Both the position numbers and the translations under genes were made by a program. 58,474 bases of DNA, taken from contig JAAAIG010000134.1 of NCBI GenBank assembly GCA_015852425.1, forward strand, positions 1 through 58,474, in the 5' to 3' direction. The stretch comes from Gryganskiella cystojenkinii. Taxonomy: Eukaryota > Mortierellomycota > Mortierellomycetes > Mortierellales > Mortierellaceae. The notes under the pieces are model-generated. The model ran no database searches and was not told where the DNA came from. It saw nothing but the letters and a program-made list of their open reading frames with translations. This document shows, piece after piece, positions 10,716 through 21,337 of the stretch; positions within the stretch are counted from its first letter, which is position 1, and every line of letters starts with the position of its first letter.

Positions 10716-13700
10716 TCAAGGCGAACTCGATGCAGTGTCACGGCTAGCGATCTGGGCTAGAGCCTTACTCCGGAAATGAGCTCGTGGTTGGTCACCCTGA
10801 GACTGCATCCACCTGTCGGCCTTGAACATATTTAGATAGTACTTAGGATCGAAAGATCCAGTGGGCGACGGCAATCCAGTCGTCAATGGAAAGGTAGCAT
10901 AAGGTAGCGGCGGGGGTCCAGGCTGGGAACGAATTCGATCAGGGAGACTCGACAACGTACTCGAGAATCCTGAACGGACCATCCATCGAATGTTCTTTGT
11001 TTCTCGGCTCGACCTCTTGCTGACCAATCCCAAACCTCGAAGAAACGTTGCCTCAGACACGGTCGCTCTGCCATTCCCCGGAGGCGGTTGAAAGAGACTC
11101 GAGGAGCTGGAGGACAGGGCATGTGCAGACGAAGGCATGCTCACCGTCGTCTTCAGTCTCTTGATCGATCTGTTATTCCTAGCCGAGGACGAGGTTGCTG
11201 CTCGCTTTTTCGTCTCCTTCATGGATCTCTTGATCGCGAAGTCTGGGTACGCCGGATAAGCGTCGTCGTCTTCCTCTGTTTCCACCACCCGACTGACGTC
11301 CCGTGCAAACTCATGGTTCATCCAGAAGTCCATGACCCCTCCTCGGTTGCGATAATCATCGTCAGGTCGCGTGAACCAGATCGGCATGGACTTGAAAGGT
11401 TCTCTCGGGGGTCTGTACGGCACCATTTTATGGCCATCCTTGTGATCATCCTCAATAATCTCACGCTCCTGTTTGCTTTCTTCCCGGTCACTCTCTTTGG
11501 TATCCTCGATCTTCTTGCTCTCGTAACAGTGTCTGCAATGACAATTACCTGTGCACCTGAGGCAGATCCAAGGTTCTCGTTGAGCCACAATCTTGTGCCA
11601 GACAATATTATGGTACCGAAACAGGCATCGTTCACAGTACAGGGACTCACAAGCGGCGCAGTTTAACCCCACGTTCTTGTCTGTGTCGCGATTGCAGGCA
11701 TGGCATTTCTGACATCGTAAAACAGAGGAGATGGGAATTGGAACGTTTGTAGTCCCCGTTAGTACACTCCTCAACAACCATAGAGCATCCCATATAAAAA
11801 TCTTTGTTTGGACATACCCGATGAGGAGTCTTGAGCTGCTGTCGCCTTATGTACGCAAGTGTTGCGGGCGAGCGACCTCTATTCGTCGAAGGGACGATTC
11901 TAAAATCAACAGAAACAAACGAGAAAAGCAGCGTTGTTAGTTAGAAACTCTGCTAAACCTTGAAAGAGAGTCAAAAATGGGACACGATCTTACCCGTTGA
12001 CCCACGGATCCTCCATAGTCTTGTATCCTCCATAGCTCGCCAAGATCTTGGATTCATTCCAGGCCTGGATCGCCTCTGTAAAGAGTCTCCTCAAGGACGA
12101 CATCGAGAATGATTCCACAAATTCCACAGAATCATCAGTCGAAGCACGATGTGCACATCCGCGACCGATCGAGAAGCACGTGAGACAGGTATCGTAGTCA
12201 TCTCCTTCGAAATCACACGTCGAACAACGAAAATGCCGATTCCAAATATCGCAGTTACAGAAATCACAGACGGCTGGTGTCGAATCCTCGATACGTTTAG
12301 GCGCACCCTTGAATATCGAGTCCTTGCCCGCGTTGTTATTCTCGCCCAACTCTATCCATTCGCTTTCCACGATGATCTGAAAGAGTTCCAAGAGATCCTT
12401 GAAGCTTTCCATAAAGTAGTCGTTTGGAAGAGCAGCCGGAAAGGGCTTTTGATCCTGAAGGAGCCTCGTGAACGCAGACAAGGCACTTTGAACGACCAAG
12501 TTGATTCTGTACCCCTCTGTACGAGCAATCCTAGGGTCGCCAAATAAGAGAAGTTAGCATAAAACTAAAGAAAAGACCTTTCCCTGGATTTGAGTAAAAA
12601 AAAACCTACTCTCTGTATCGAGGAAGAACCGTGTTGATGGCCGATTTCAAACAGTGAGCTGTTTGTCTGTTCCACGAGACTTTGATAGTGGCCTTACCCT
12701 ATTAACATTCAAGATAGACATGGTTTGAGTTAACAGCCACCAGGAAGTAGCCCCNNNNNNNNNNAAAAAAAAAAAAAAAAAAAAAAATGGGTACTTCAAC
12801 TCAAGAGTCTTTACCAGATTGACGACTTGATGATAGCTCATTGAGGGAACCATAACAAAATCACCAATCTTTTGCTCAACAACATAAATGGGGAAATCTG
12901 CCGCCATCATCTCTTCCACAGAAGCAAAGTAACCCTCGTAGTCGATCGGTTGTCTAAACGAGGCCCAAAGAGCTCGCGCCTTTTCTCTATCTTTAGTCTC
13001 CACCATGAACCAAATCGAAGAAGAGTCTAAGGTTGACATATGGAGAGGGGGAAAGTCAGTGATTTATCTAGAATCGCGAGATATACTAGTCCAAATAGCC
13101 GCCGAATCCCAACATACCATCATCTGCCCAGGCCATGACATTGTGACCAATGGCACCACATTGATCCAGATGAGTCGGAGTCCTAGAGGGTAAAGGAAGC
13201 CATTAAAAAGGAAGTCAGTCGCAAGTTCTTTCTCTTTCTTCATGACAGACCTGACACTTGATAGGATTCTGAGGAAAATATACGTTACCAAGTACCAGCT
13301 TGGCCAATGTACACCATCAGGTTCTCTGCAGCAAGCTCGGGGTCGACGTGACCTATAACGCGGAAAGAATTATACAATCCAAGTTGAGTGAGCGACGCGG
13401 ATGAAATTTATTCGCAGGAGGGGGGGGAGAGGAAGAAAAAAATTGCTCTTCAAAGTGAGAGTCAGAAAACTTACTCATAAGATCGTTCTCGGCCATGTAG
13501 ACCAGCCACCTTGGCAAGAACTCGTCCAGAAATCGTCTCCATGCATCGGGACACGTCAAGTCCTTGGCGTAAATGAGTGGAGCTAACTTGCCCCGCTTTC
13601 GTCTCGGCGTCGTATAGGAGGATGACATTAAGAGATCCGAGGCAGAAGAGTTACTGCTCTGAGAAGGGGGTGGAATTGTATTACATGGCTGCAGTAAGCT

Positions 13701-14743
13701 CGAATCTTTGTGAGGATTGCTGTTGCTGCTGTTATTGCAGTTGTTGTCGTGGATCGTATTGTTGCTGTCCTGGTCGAGATTCTCCAGAGCTATTGGGGCA
13801 GCGACGACAGCTAGTCGAGGGTCTCGAGGTCTGGTACTCTTGAGCGAAGTAGCACTATTGTTACCGTTGGATTCGATTTGTTGTAGGTCGCTGGTTTTTG
13901 CGGCGAGAGAAAGGGTGGGATTGTCCATCTTGGATGGGTGATTGTGAGAAAGAGATGGAATCAGATCCTCTTGCACTGGTCGTTGGTGTTGATGCTGATG
14001 GCGATGCATCGTCATTGTCTCTGCGGGGAAGATTTGTCCTGGTGAGGTTGGATTCGAGGGGACTTTGCGCGCATCATCCGAATCAGAGGCACTCGCTGCT
14101 TCTTCTTCTGGTCCTTTGTTAGAGTTTTGACCACCAGATGGGGCAATCAAGTCCTTGTCGGCGACGCCGTCCGCCATCATTGAACTATTCTCGTTATCCG
14201 AGAAGTAGGCTTCCGCGGTGATAGTCGCGGCCTGATCCTCAAAACTCTTCGCGAAACTGACTGGGTGCACCTGTCGGATGTAATCGCCCATCAACATTTC
14301 GACATCCTCTCTGTTGGCCAGATCGCGACACGAGATTTTGCCTAGTGTGATTCGGAGTTACGAACGAGTACGCGGAGGAGGAGGAGTCAGTCTTCTTCTG
14401 GGTTCAATAAGCAAAGCCAGAAAAGACGACTGTCGGTTTCAAAGCTTTTTATTGTTACAGACTTACTCTTCTTCCCGTACATGTCATCGAGAAAGGGGAA
14501 GGTGAACGGGGTTGGATCCCAATTCTTGTGTTTGTGAAAGCCCTCAAGGACAATCGGTGTCCCTTCCTTGACACAGAGCGTTTCCACCACCGAACGAAGT
14601 TCCGAATCCGAGGATTTGTTGACATCGAAGCGTCGGATAGGTCGAAAGGGGTAACCGAGAGCGAGGATCTTCTCAAAATTCATGGAGGATAGGTCAACAG
14701 AAGTCTGGGGCCCGCCCTCAGGGTTCGCGGCTGCTTGCATCAT
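10716..14743 (-). CDS. JmjC-domain protein with ZZ-like and CDCA7/R1-type zinc fingers
   Basis: Nine exons: 14743-14467, 14341-13475, 13352-13289, 13182-13118, 13026-12815, 12698-12610, 12530-11994, 11899-11818 and 11708-10716, giving 1061 residues. The JmjC core covers about residues 380-525: THLDQC supplies the Fe(II) His and Asp, SSIWFMVETKDREKA and VPSMSYHQVVNL follow with the second His, then GKATIKVSWNR. These residues predict an active 2-oxoglutarate oxygenase, probably a histone demethylase. A Cys-rich ZZ-like finger (CDFCNC...CSTCDF...CLTCF) lies near 612-650, and a C-terminal finger (CHACNRDTD, CESLYCERC, CLRCTGNCHCRHC) of the 4CXXC-R1 class near 733-800. A long low-complexity linker is in exon 2. 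Intron 5 contains an assembly gap. Histone target unknown. Confidence 0.87.
12755..12764. other. Assembly gap (ten Ns) next to an A-run
   Basis: Ten Ns are followed by an A23 run on the plus strand, inside an intron of the JmjC gene (poly-T in the sense direction). The gap probably marks a scaffold join or an unresolved homopolymer. The flanking exons keep frame, so no coding sequence need be missing. Confidence 0.95.
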
Positions 14744-15161
14744 TTTGGCGTCAATTCAAACTACTGGTGACCTCAAAGTGTCGGCTGCAAGGGGTAAATA
14801 ATGGTTTGAGGAATGGGAAAGCACGAAAAGAGTGGATTGCTCTCTTTCTTCTTCCTCGGCCAACGTGAAAATGAAGGAAAAGATAGCGGACAATTGCAAG
14901 AACTAGCTGAGGAAGCTTCGTTGGAATGCCGTTCAAAGCGAAGGGTGGGCGTCGTGAAGATAACAGTCACGGCTTGGACGTTCTCCCCTTAAGTGAGACA
15001 GCCCCCAAGTGACGAATAGGAAGGCGTACCAGTCGCACATGTTAATGATTCCAATGCAGGGGTCCCGAAAACGTGTTTTTTTTATTTATGTTTGCGGTTT
15101 TCCTTCTTTTTTGTTCTTTACTCCACTCCTTCTCCCCCGAACCCAACAACAACTTTTCAAA
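14744..15161. promoter_or_regulatory. Divergent promoter region of the JmjC gene and NDK
   Basis: 418 bp between two start codons. A T9 run (15076-15084) and a CT-rich tract (15100-15140) precede the NDK ATG, as expected for a strongly expressed fungal gene. No specific site was recognised. Confidence 0.45.
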
Positions 15162-16317
15162 ATGGAACGCACTTACATCATGGTACGTTTGCTGAACCTC
15201 CATTCGTTTCTCGCATTCTAGTTGAATCAGCTTTGCTGCTGCCATGTCACTAATTGCCAATTTGCTCTATGAATCGACTCTTTTTTTCAGTGTTTTTTTT
15301 GTTCTAACATTTTTTTTTCCTTTTTCATTTCTTCTCACGCCTTCTTATTTTTCTCTTGTCTTCTGTAGGTCAAGCCCGACGGTGTCGAGCGTGGTCTCGT
15401 TGGCGAGATCATCAAGCGCTTCGAGAACAAGGGTTTCCAGCTCGTCGCTCTCCGACTTTTGACTGTACGTTTTTGTGAAAGAAAGAAAGAAAAATAAGAT
15501 CATGATCTTGATTTTTGAACGAGCAGAACAAGCCTATCTTATTTTGGCTGTGCTTGTCAGGAGTCAGGGGGGATCAATTGCTATCGCGTTCCCACGGTGA
15601 TCATGTTGACTGATCTTTGTTTTATCTTCCTCTTCTTCCTTTTTCCAGCCCGAGCAAAAGACCCTCGAGCAGCACTACGCTGACCTCTCCTCCAAGCCCT
15701 TCTTCGCTGGTCTCATGAAGTACATGACCTCCGGCCCCGTTGTACGTATTTCTCCGACTTTCTCTTCCTCATTCTGAGAGCAGAGAAGTAGGACACAGAA
15801 AAAAAAATTGAAGGCATTAGGACCAAAACTGGAATTCCTTGTGCGGGCATATCCATTTCATCATCTGACGTCAAAATCTCTTACCTTTCTTTTTTGCTCT
15901 CGAACAAAATAGGTTGCCATGGTTTGGTCCGGAAAGGGTGTTGTCAAGTCTGGCCGTGTCCTCCTCGGTGAGACCAACCCCTTGGCCTCTTTGCCCGGCA
16001 CCATCCGCGGTGGTAAGTGTTTTTACTCTTTGCCATTGATCCCCGATCGAACAGGAAGACGAGGCGGCGGGGGGGATATTAATCTAGAGTCTCCCCTTGG
16101 GAATCCCTTAAGAAGCCTCTTCTCGTCATGTATCTTTTCAATGCTCTAATCCTTTTTCCCTCTTTTCACTCTCGTTTTAGACTTCTGCATTGATGTCGGC
16201 CGCAACTTGTGCCACGGTTCCGACTCTGTTGAGAACGCCGAGAAGGAGATCGCTCTTTGGTTCCCCCAGGGTGTTGTCTCCCACCACCGCGTCATGGAGA
16301 AGCTCATCTACGAGTAA
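15162..16317 (+). CDS. NDK1: Nucleoside diphosphate kinase
   Basis: Exons 15162-15182, 15369-15464, 15649-15741, 15913-16012 and 16181-16317 give 148 residues, the standard group I NDPK length. The sequence [13 protein letters not shown], the KPF and MVW blocks, GETNPL and the active-site segment NLCHGSDS with the phosphorylated His at residue 115 are all intact. The enzyme moves gamma-phosphate from NTPs to NDPs through phospho-His and keeps nucleotide pools balanced. The first coding exon is only seven codons, and the four introns take up more space than the coding sequence. The codons are strongly C-ending (GTC, AAG, CTC), as in highly expressed fungal genes. Confidence 0.97.
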
Positions 16318-17674
16318 ACGTTTCCTACGTCTCCTTTTGAACACGTATAAAATCACAAAGCCAACAAATTTTTTTCAATAAATAACCCACAAAGAGTTAG
16401 AAAAAAACCAACCGAAAAAAAGAGAGAAGAGGGTTACTGTTTCACGTCTCTCTGTTTTTCCTTAGCAGTTGGATGTGTGTGAGACGAGTGAGGGGGAAGG
16501 GTACATGTTAGTCCAACATTTTCTATCGTTTCCTCTATTAACTTCTTCCTCTTAGGCTTAAGAAGAATAGTGGAAGCATTTTGACACCATGAGCTATTAA
16601 TTGCTCTGTTGCGTTCGTGGCTCTGGACTCTCTCGCCTGCATGTTTTCGTTGGTGCCACAGAGGATCTGACTACCGTGGTCCATCTAGCTACCGGGATGC
16701 TATCCACTGGCAGATAATCAATCACCCTGCAGTGCCCATCTCAAGCCAAATGCGATATCAGTTCATATTCGGCTCTCCTTACATCTGTGATCAAGACACA
16801 ATCCGTCGGTAGAAACTCGTTGCGGAGTCATTGTGCCAAGATCACACCGGACTGGTGAGACGGGTCCCCTTAGCACCCGAGGCCTGAGCGTCCTTATGAC
16901 TGACATAGATCAAGGATCACCAAGAATCATGTGCTTCGTCGACATTGTCGAGATCAAACGTGCGGACCCCGTCCTAGATGTCCGTCACGGTGGGAGGGGG
17001 GAATGTTGAGACTGATGCTCTCGTACATTGAAAACTGGGCTGGCGAATAAATATCTAATTTTGAAGAACAAATGATACAAAAAAAGCGTTCAACTTCTGC
17101 AAGTGAGAAGTGGTCAACTAGAGCCTGGGTTCAAGCAAATCATGATAATATCAAGAAATATTGAGACACTGACCTCTATGAGTCGCCCACGTAAGGCGAG
17201 GATAGTCATATTGCAGCTTGGCATCCGATACTTCTAAGAAGAACGAGTGAGTCTTCCCGTTCTCGCCACGATCGTGGAAGACATGGCAAGGTTGGAAGGG
17301 ATCGGTAGGGGTAGGGGTTGAAGATCTACTTCGGATTTTGAGGGTGGTGGTAGCGAGTTCTGGTGGCGTTCTGATCCCGAGGTTTTAGAAATCGAAGCAG
17401 GTGTCGATTGAGACGGAGCACAACCATACTTTGGTGATTGACGAGACTTTAAAGACTCTACCCAGGGGCTCCGAGGAAAGATACAAGAAAAAAAAAAGGT
17501 CGAACGCGAACTTTTAAAACCGTCATAAAAGAGATGAGATTGATTGCCTCCTATCGTCAGGTGACTCAAGGCGTTATAACATATACTTTTCATGTTCGAC
17601 GGTTGCGAAAAACAAAAGAATTATACGTTCTTATCTCTTTCCCTTGACAAACAACCACCTCATTGCCAAATATC
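16318..17674. other. Intergenic region with a possible minus-strand gene
   Basis: AATAAA at 16377-16382 probably belongs to the NDK transcript. The rest has no confident gene. On the minus strand an ATG at 17593 opens a 119-codon ORF ending at 17234; a second frame there stays open through about 17190-17390 and its downstream end can be joined by a GTCAGT donor near 17174 to a further open stretch near 16965-17050. I could not find a splice path linking the ATG to that second frame, and recognise no family in either. Confidence 0.35.
16377..16382 (+). terminator. Poly(A) signal of the NDK gene
   Basis: AATAAA lies 60 nt after the NDK stop codon in an A/T-rich context, the usual place for a fungal cleavage and polyadenylation signal. 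Confidence 0.6.
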
Positions 17675-18623
17675 ATGGCTTTAGATATACCAGAGCCACC
17701 TGCGGGATTTATTCATGTCGGACCCGTTTCGGACTTTTCGTCACTAATGTCGACGACGATGGCAAAACCAGAGGAATCAAATGCATTTGCTGATTCGACA
17801 GAGGCGTTCACGCTGACATCACCTGTCACAACTGGTCAACTTGTTGGTTGTCCCGCTCCCGTTGGATCGGTATCAATAAAACAAACCGAAAACGCGACAG
17901 TGATAACAGCAACAAAACCAACACTACCACCATCGGCGTCAGTGGTGAACTGCGCGCCACATTCCATAGCAGACAACCCAATCAAGGTGATTGAGGTTCC
18001 ACAGCCTCAGGGGCGATATCCTCCCAACAAACGCGTGGCTGTGACCCACTTCCATGGGAAATGGTATGCCTTCCTCAATGTAAGACGGTTGCCAACTTTT
18101 TACCTTCTCGACTGCGATCTGAAATGCTTTTTGGTAGTCCCTGATCACAAAGGAAGACGTGTGTTTCTCAATTTTCTTAACATTTTTTTTGCGCCATCTC
18201 CCACATTCAGATATGCCCTCATCAAGGATCGGCACTCTCAAGGGGATCGATGACCGATATTGAAGACATGGGAATCGTTTGGGGTGCTGGAGTTGTTTGT
18301 TCTTTGCATGGATGGTAAGTGCGAAAGCGAAAGAGTCCCCCTCTCCAAAAAAAAAAAAAAAAAAGGGCATGCGCACCTCCGGGTGATCTTCATCGTCCTT
18401 CCTCACACATGCTCCTTTGATCTGTGGATCTCTCGCCTTTTTTTTACCTATTATTGCTCCCAGGACTTTTGACGCCTCTTCCGGACAATCGGACTCAACC
18501 CGGTTCGTGATCGATACCTTTGATATCAAGGAGATCGATGGCCATGTCTTTGTTAGTATCTTGCCCAAGAATTCACATGTCCAGGGTCAACGGCGAGATT
18601 TTGGAGGCAAGGAATTAAACTGA
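17675..18623 (+). CDS. Rieske-type [2Fe-2S] domain protein
   Basis: Exons 17675-18079, 18211-18314 and 18464-18623 give 222 residues; the ORF opens earlier at a TTG, so ATG 17675 is used. Residues 1-110 are Thr/Ser/Pro-rich and without a visible targeting signal. The Rieske fold starts near 112 with VAVTHFHGKWYAFLN, then CPH (Cys137, His139) and CSLHGWTFD (Cys165, His168), the two Cys and two His that bind the cluster; all four ligands are present. The third exon completes the fold (FVIDTFDIKEIDG). The only recognisable domain is the Rieske fold, as in soluble Rieske proteins of the animal RFESD type; partner and substrate are unknown. Both ligand pairs appear only after splicing exon 1 to 2 and 2 to 3. 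It converges on the next gene with 22 bp between stop codons. Confidence 0.85.
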
Positions 18624-18645
18624 GATTTTATTATCTCAAAATTGT

Positions 18646-20949
18646 TTAAACGACACGATACCGCTCAACTACCCAAAGAGGAACTTGACCGATCGAGGTA
18701 TTATGATCGCCTTGCTCTAAAGACAGTCGTCGACAGGGCTCATGAATTTCCACGAGATCCAGAACTTTGAGCGCAGACCAATTGAAAAGATTCGAAAAGA
18801 TGATTGTATACGACACCTCTGATTCCTGCAAGGAAGCCTCATCGGCGCCAGTCGAGTGTGGCAGTTCTATCGTCTCGACCACGGCGGCGGCAATTTGATT
18901 CGGAGATCCGCAATCCGAGGAACGATCATCGATGCTGCTCACTACACTGTCTGTTCGTGACATCATGTCCTGCTGAGTCAGAGTCGCACAGTCCGAGGAC
19001 CGGTCGTTGATACTGCTGATGGCGTTTTCGACCCTGGTGACCTCGATCCTGACTTCTGGTATAACGGCATCTCTGTGATCGTCGTCGACATTGATAATCT
19101 CTTCGGCCTCATTCTTGGTGTCTTGCCCAGAGCTTCCTTGACCAACTCGGAGAAGGGACTGTGAATCAGTCGGGGGTGGACTTTGTTGTACCATATTGGT
19201 CATGTCGTCTTCTTCCTCTTCCTCCCCGTCCTCGGATCCTTGCGAGCTCTTGAGATATCGAATCGGACGTACCACTTGATGTTGTCTCTCAAGTGCCAGT
19301 GTGTTCTGTGCCGGTTGTACAAGACATTGACTCATAAGACCATCGTCCGGGCGCCCAAAGATCGATCCCTGTGAACTGGAGAGGACATAGAGTTTGTGCA
19401 TGTCCCTATGGAGATCATAGATAGAGTCGTCTTGATTCATAGACGTGTCGCCATCGTTAGCAACTCTGACCAGTTTCGGTTCTGGTGATTCAGATGGTAT
19501 TCGAATCGAGGCAGGATGTGGGTTTGTGGGGGGCATCGCAGCAACAGACCGCTGCGTCGTGTCCAAGTTGATAGTCTCTTCACGGTCCGAAGGCCGCGGC
19601 TTTACATCAAACGGAGGTCGATTGTTCTCTGAGCAGACAACCTTGCAACGACACCACTGCAGACCATGGTCCCTTGAGATCTGCGTGATCCGAACAGTGG
19701 CCAATGGTTCAGTCGATCCAAAGATTTTGTCTATGTGGAGCGCAGGGCCACAAATATAAAAGAGTAAGCGTCGTCGTATTTACGTGAGACATTGCAATCC
19801 TTGTGACGATATAGGTTGTGATGCTTGTACCTTGTCGCATGGTTGCATTCGCCCACATGGTGTATTCCGATTTTTCGTATGTGATAAGGTTGGACAATCT
19901 TTCTGCATATCCGCCACTATTAAAAAGAAAGGGATCAGTCTAAACACAAGCGAGCAAAGTACGTAGTAAAAACAATACAATAAAAATTATTCGCAGTACC
20001 TGAGAAGTGGTGGCGTATATTTGTCCTTCTTTCGACTTTTGACAGTAATCGCCGGTGTGACAGTATGACGACGTGGGAGTACAAGGGCCTTTGCAAAGTC
20101 TGAGGATTTCCGATTATTATTGGGGATTGTATCTGACAAGGTAGGGATCAGCCTTTTCTGACTCTGATAGGTTGTCGTCGTTACTGCCTTTTGGCTCTGG
20201 CTCTGGCTCTGACTCGAAGGAACGCTGTATTGTGACAAAGGCACCGAGAATGCGTTGTTGTTATTGTTGCCTAGATTTGGATGGAATCTGATCTGTCGTG
20301 AGAGCTGAGAGACGGCAGTTGTTTTCCGGCGATCGCTGAGAGACTGAGAGTAATGATGGTGGTGCTGGTGGTGCGTGGACGAACTCGACATCTGGCCCCA
20401 GCTTTCGCTCTCAGGGTTGATATCATCCTAAGGACAAAAACAAAGCGTGAGTGACAAGGATCCATTTGGTGAAAAATTGCCTCTTGATAAACCCGAAAAG
20501 AAAAGACATGGCGATTCTCCAGAGATGTTTACCAGTTTACGCTTGAGAGACTGACGTCTTTGCAAAAGTGGGCCCTTGAGAGGAAGAGGAGGGCCCATGG
20601 ATCGCAAGGTAGTCGCGGAGGAGGTGGAGTTGTTTTGAGGTTGATGCTGAGAGTGTGAAGAGGGGTTTCTGAAAAAGGAATGCAGTTCCTGTGCAGTGTT
20701 GACAGATTTCCTTTGACCGATGCGGTTGGATTCCTGTTCCTGAAGTGGGGTGGATGCACCGCCAGTCGGCAGCAGGAATGAGCGCTGCATAGCGTGAATG
20801 TGTGCAGGCGTGCCCCTTGGTGCTGAGGATCCTGAACCTGATTCTTTGAGTGTGTCGATTGTGGAGAAGGAATGAAGAATGAACCCAAACCCCAAAGAAC
20901 GGCTTTCCTTTTTGACTATTTGTGCCACCAAAACGGTTCCCTGCTCCAT
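18646..20949 (-). CDS. Unrecognised 671-residue Ser/Gln-rich protein, possible OB-fold segments
   Basis: Exons 20949-20533, 20427-20000, 19916-19831 and 19730-18646 give 671 residues from ATG 20949; an in-frame ATG near 20790 would shorten it by about 53. Residues 1-280 are low-complexity (Ser, Gln, His and Asn runs, basic patches). The compact part, about 283-345, is built across two small splice junctions and contains SNLITYEKSEYTMWANATMRQ and ATVRITQISRDHGLQWCRC, followed by an acidic linker (EDGEEEEEDD) in which the phrase INDRSSDC/IDDRSSDC occurs twice. The C-terminus (SALKVLDLVEIHEPCRRL...VPLWVVERYRVV) is again strand-rich. The two strand-rich blocks could be OB-like; that is a guess. 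No family recognised. It shares a 388-bp divergent promoter with cullin-3. Confidence 0.7.
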
Positions 20950-21337
20950 GCAGTGTGTGACTACTCTCCAAGGACCCTTTTTAAACAGTGCGTGCGAAGC
21001 AAAAGCGAGCGGTCTTCCTTGTAGTTTGGACCCCCTTCTTCCTTCCTTCCTTCCTTCCTTCCTTCCCTCCGTCTCCCGTTTGTTGGTCCTCTCTCTCCAC
21101 ACAGTGCTTTCTCGCGTGTGCTTGCCTTCTTTTTGTTTTCTTATTGTCAATCAAAACATTACCTGTTGTCATTCATTTCACTGTTCTCACTCTCATTCAC
21201 TCTCTCACCCTCACTCATTCACTCACTCACTCTCTCTTTCTATCTCTCACGTTTGAAACAAAAACACCCACCTCGCATTATTCCCGCACACGCACAAGCA
21301 CGCGCGCGCGCCCTTCTCCTCCTTCTCTCAAAAACAA
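20950..21337. promoter_or_regulatory. Divergent promoter region upstream of cullin-3, pyrimidine microsatellites
   Basis: 388 bp between two start codons. It carries a TTCC repeat (about 21040-21066), a CACT/CATTCACTCT-rich tract (about 21180-21250) and a CGCGCGCG run at 21300-21310 just before the cullin ATG. The plus strand is strongly C/T-biased toward cullin-3, as in many fungal core promoters. Confidence 0.55.
21040..21066. repeat. TTCC tetranucleotide microsatellite
   Basis: Six or seven tandem TTCC units in the cullin-3 promoter region. Read on the other strand it makes an artefactual EGRKEGRK peptide extension in front of the 671-residue protein. Confidence 0.9.

Noticed and set aside
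20985..21150. N-terminal extension with EGRKEGRK repeats in front of the 671-residue protein
   Set aside because: It is the antisense reading of the TTCC microsatellite in the cullin-3 promoter; an ATG at 20949 follows it.
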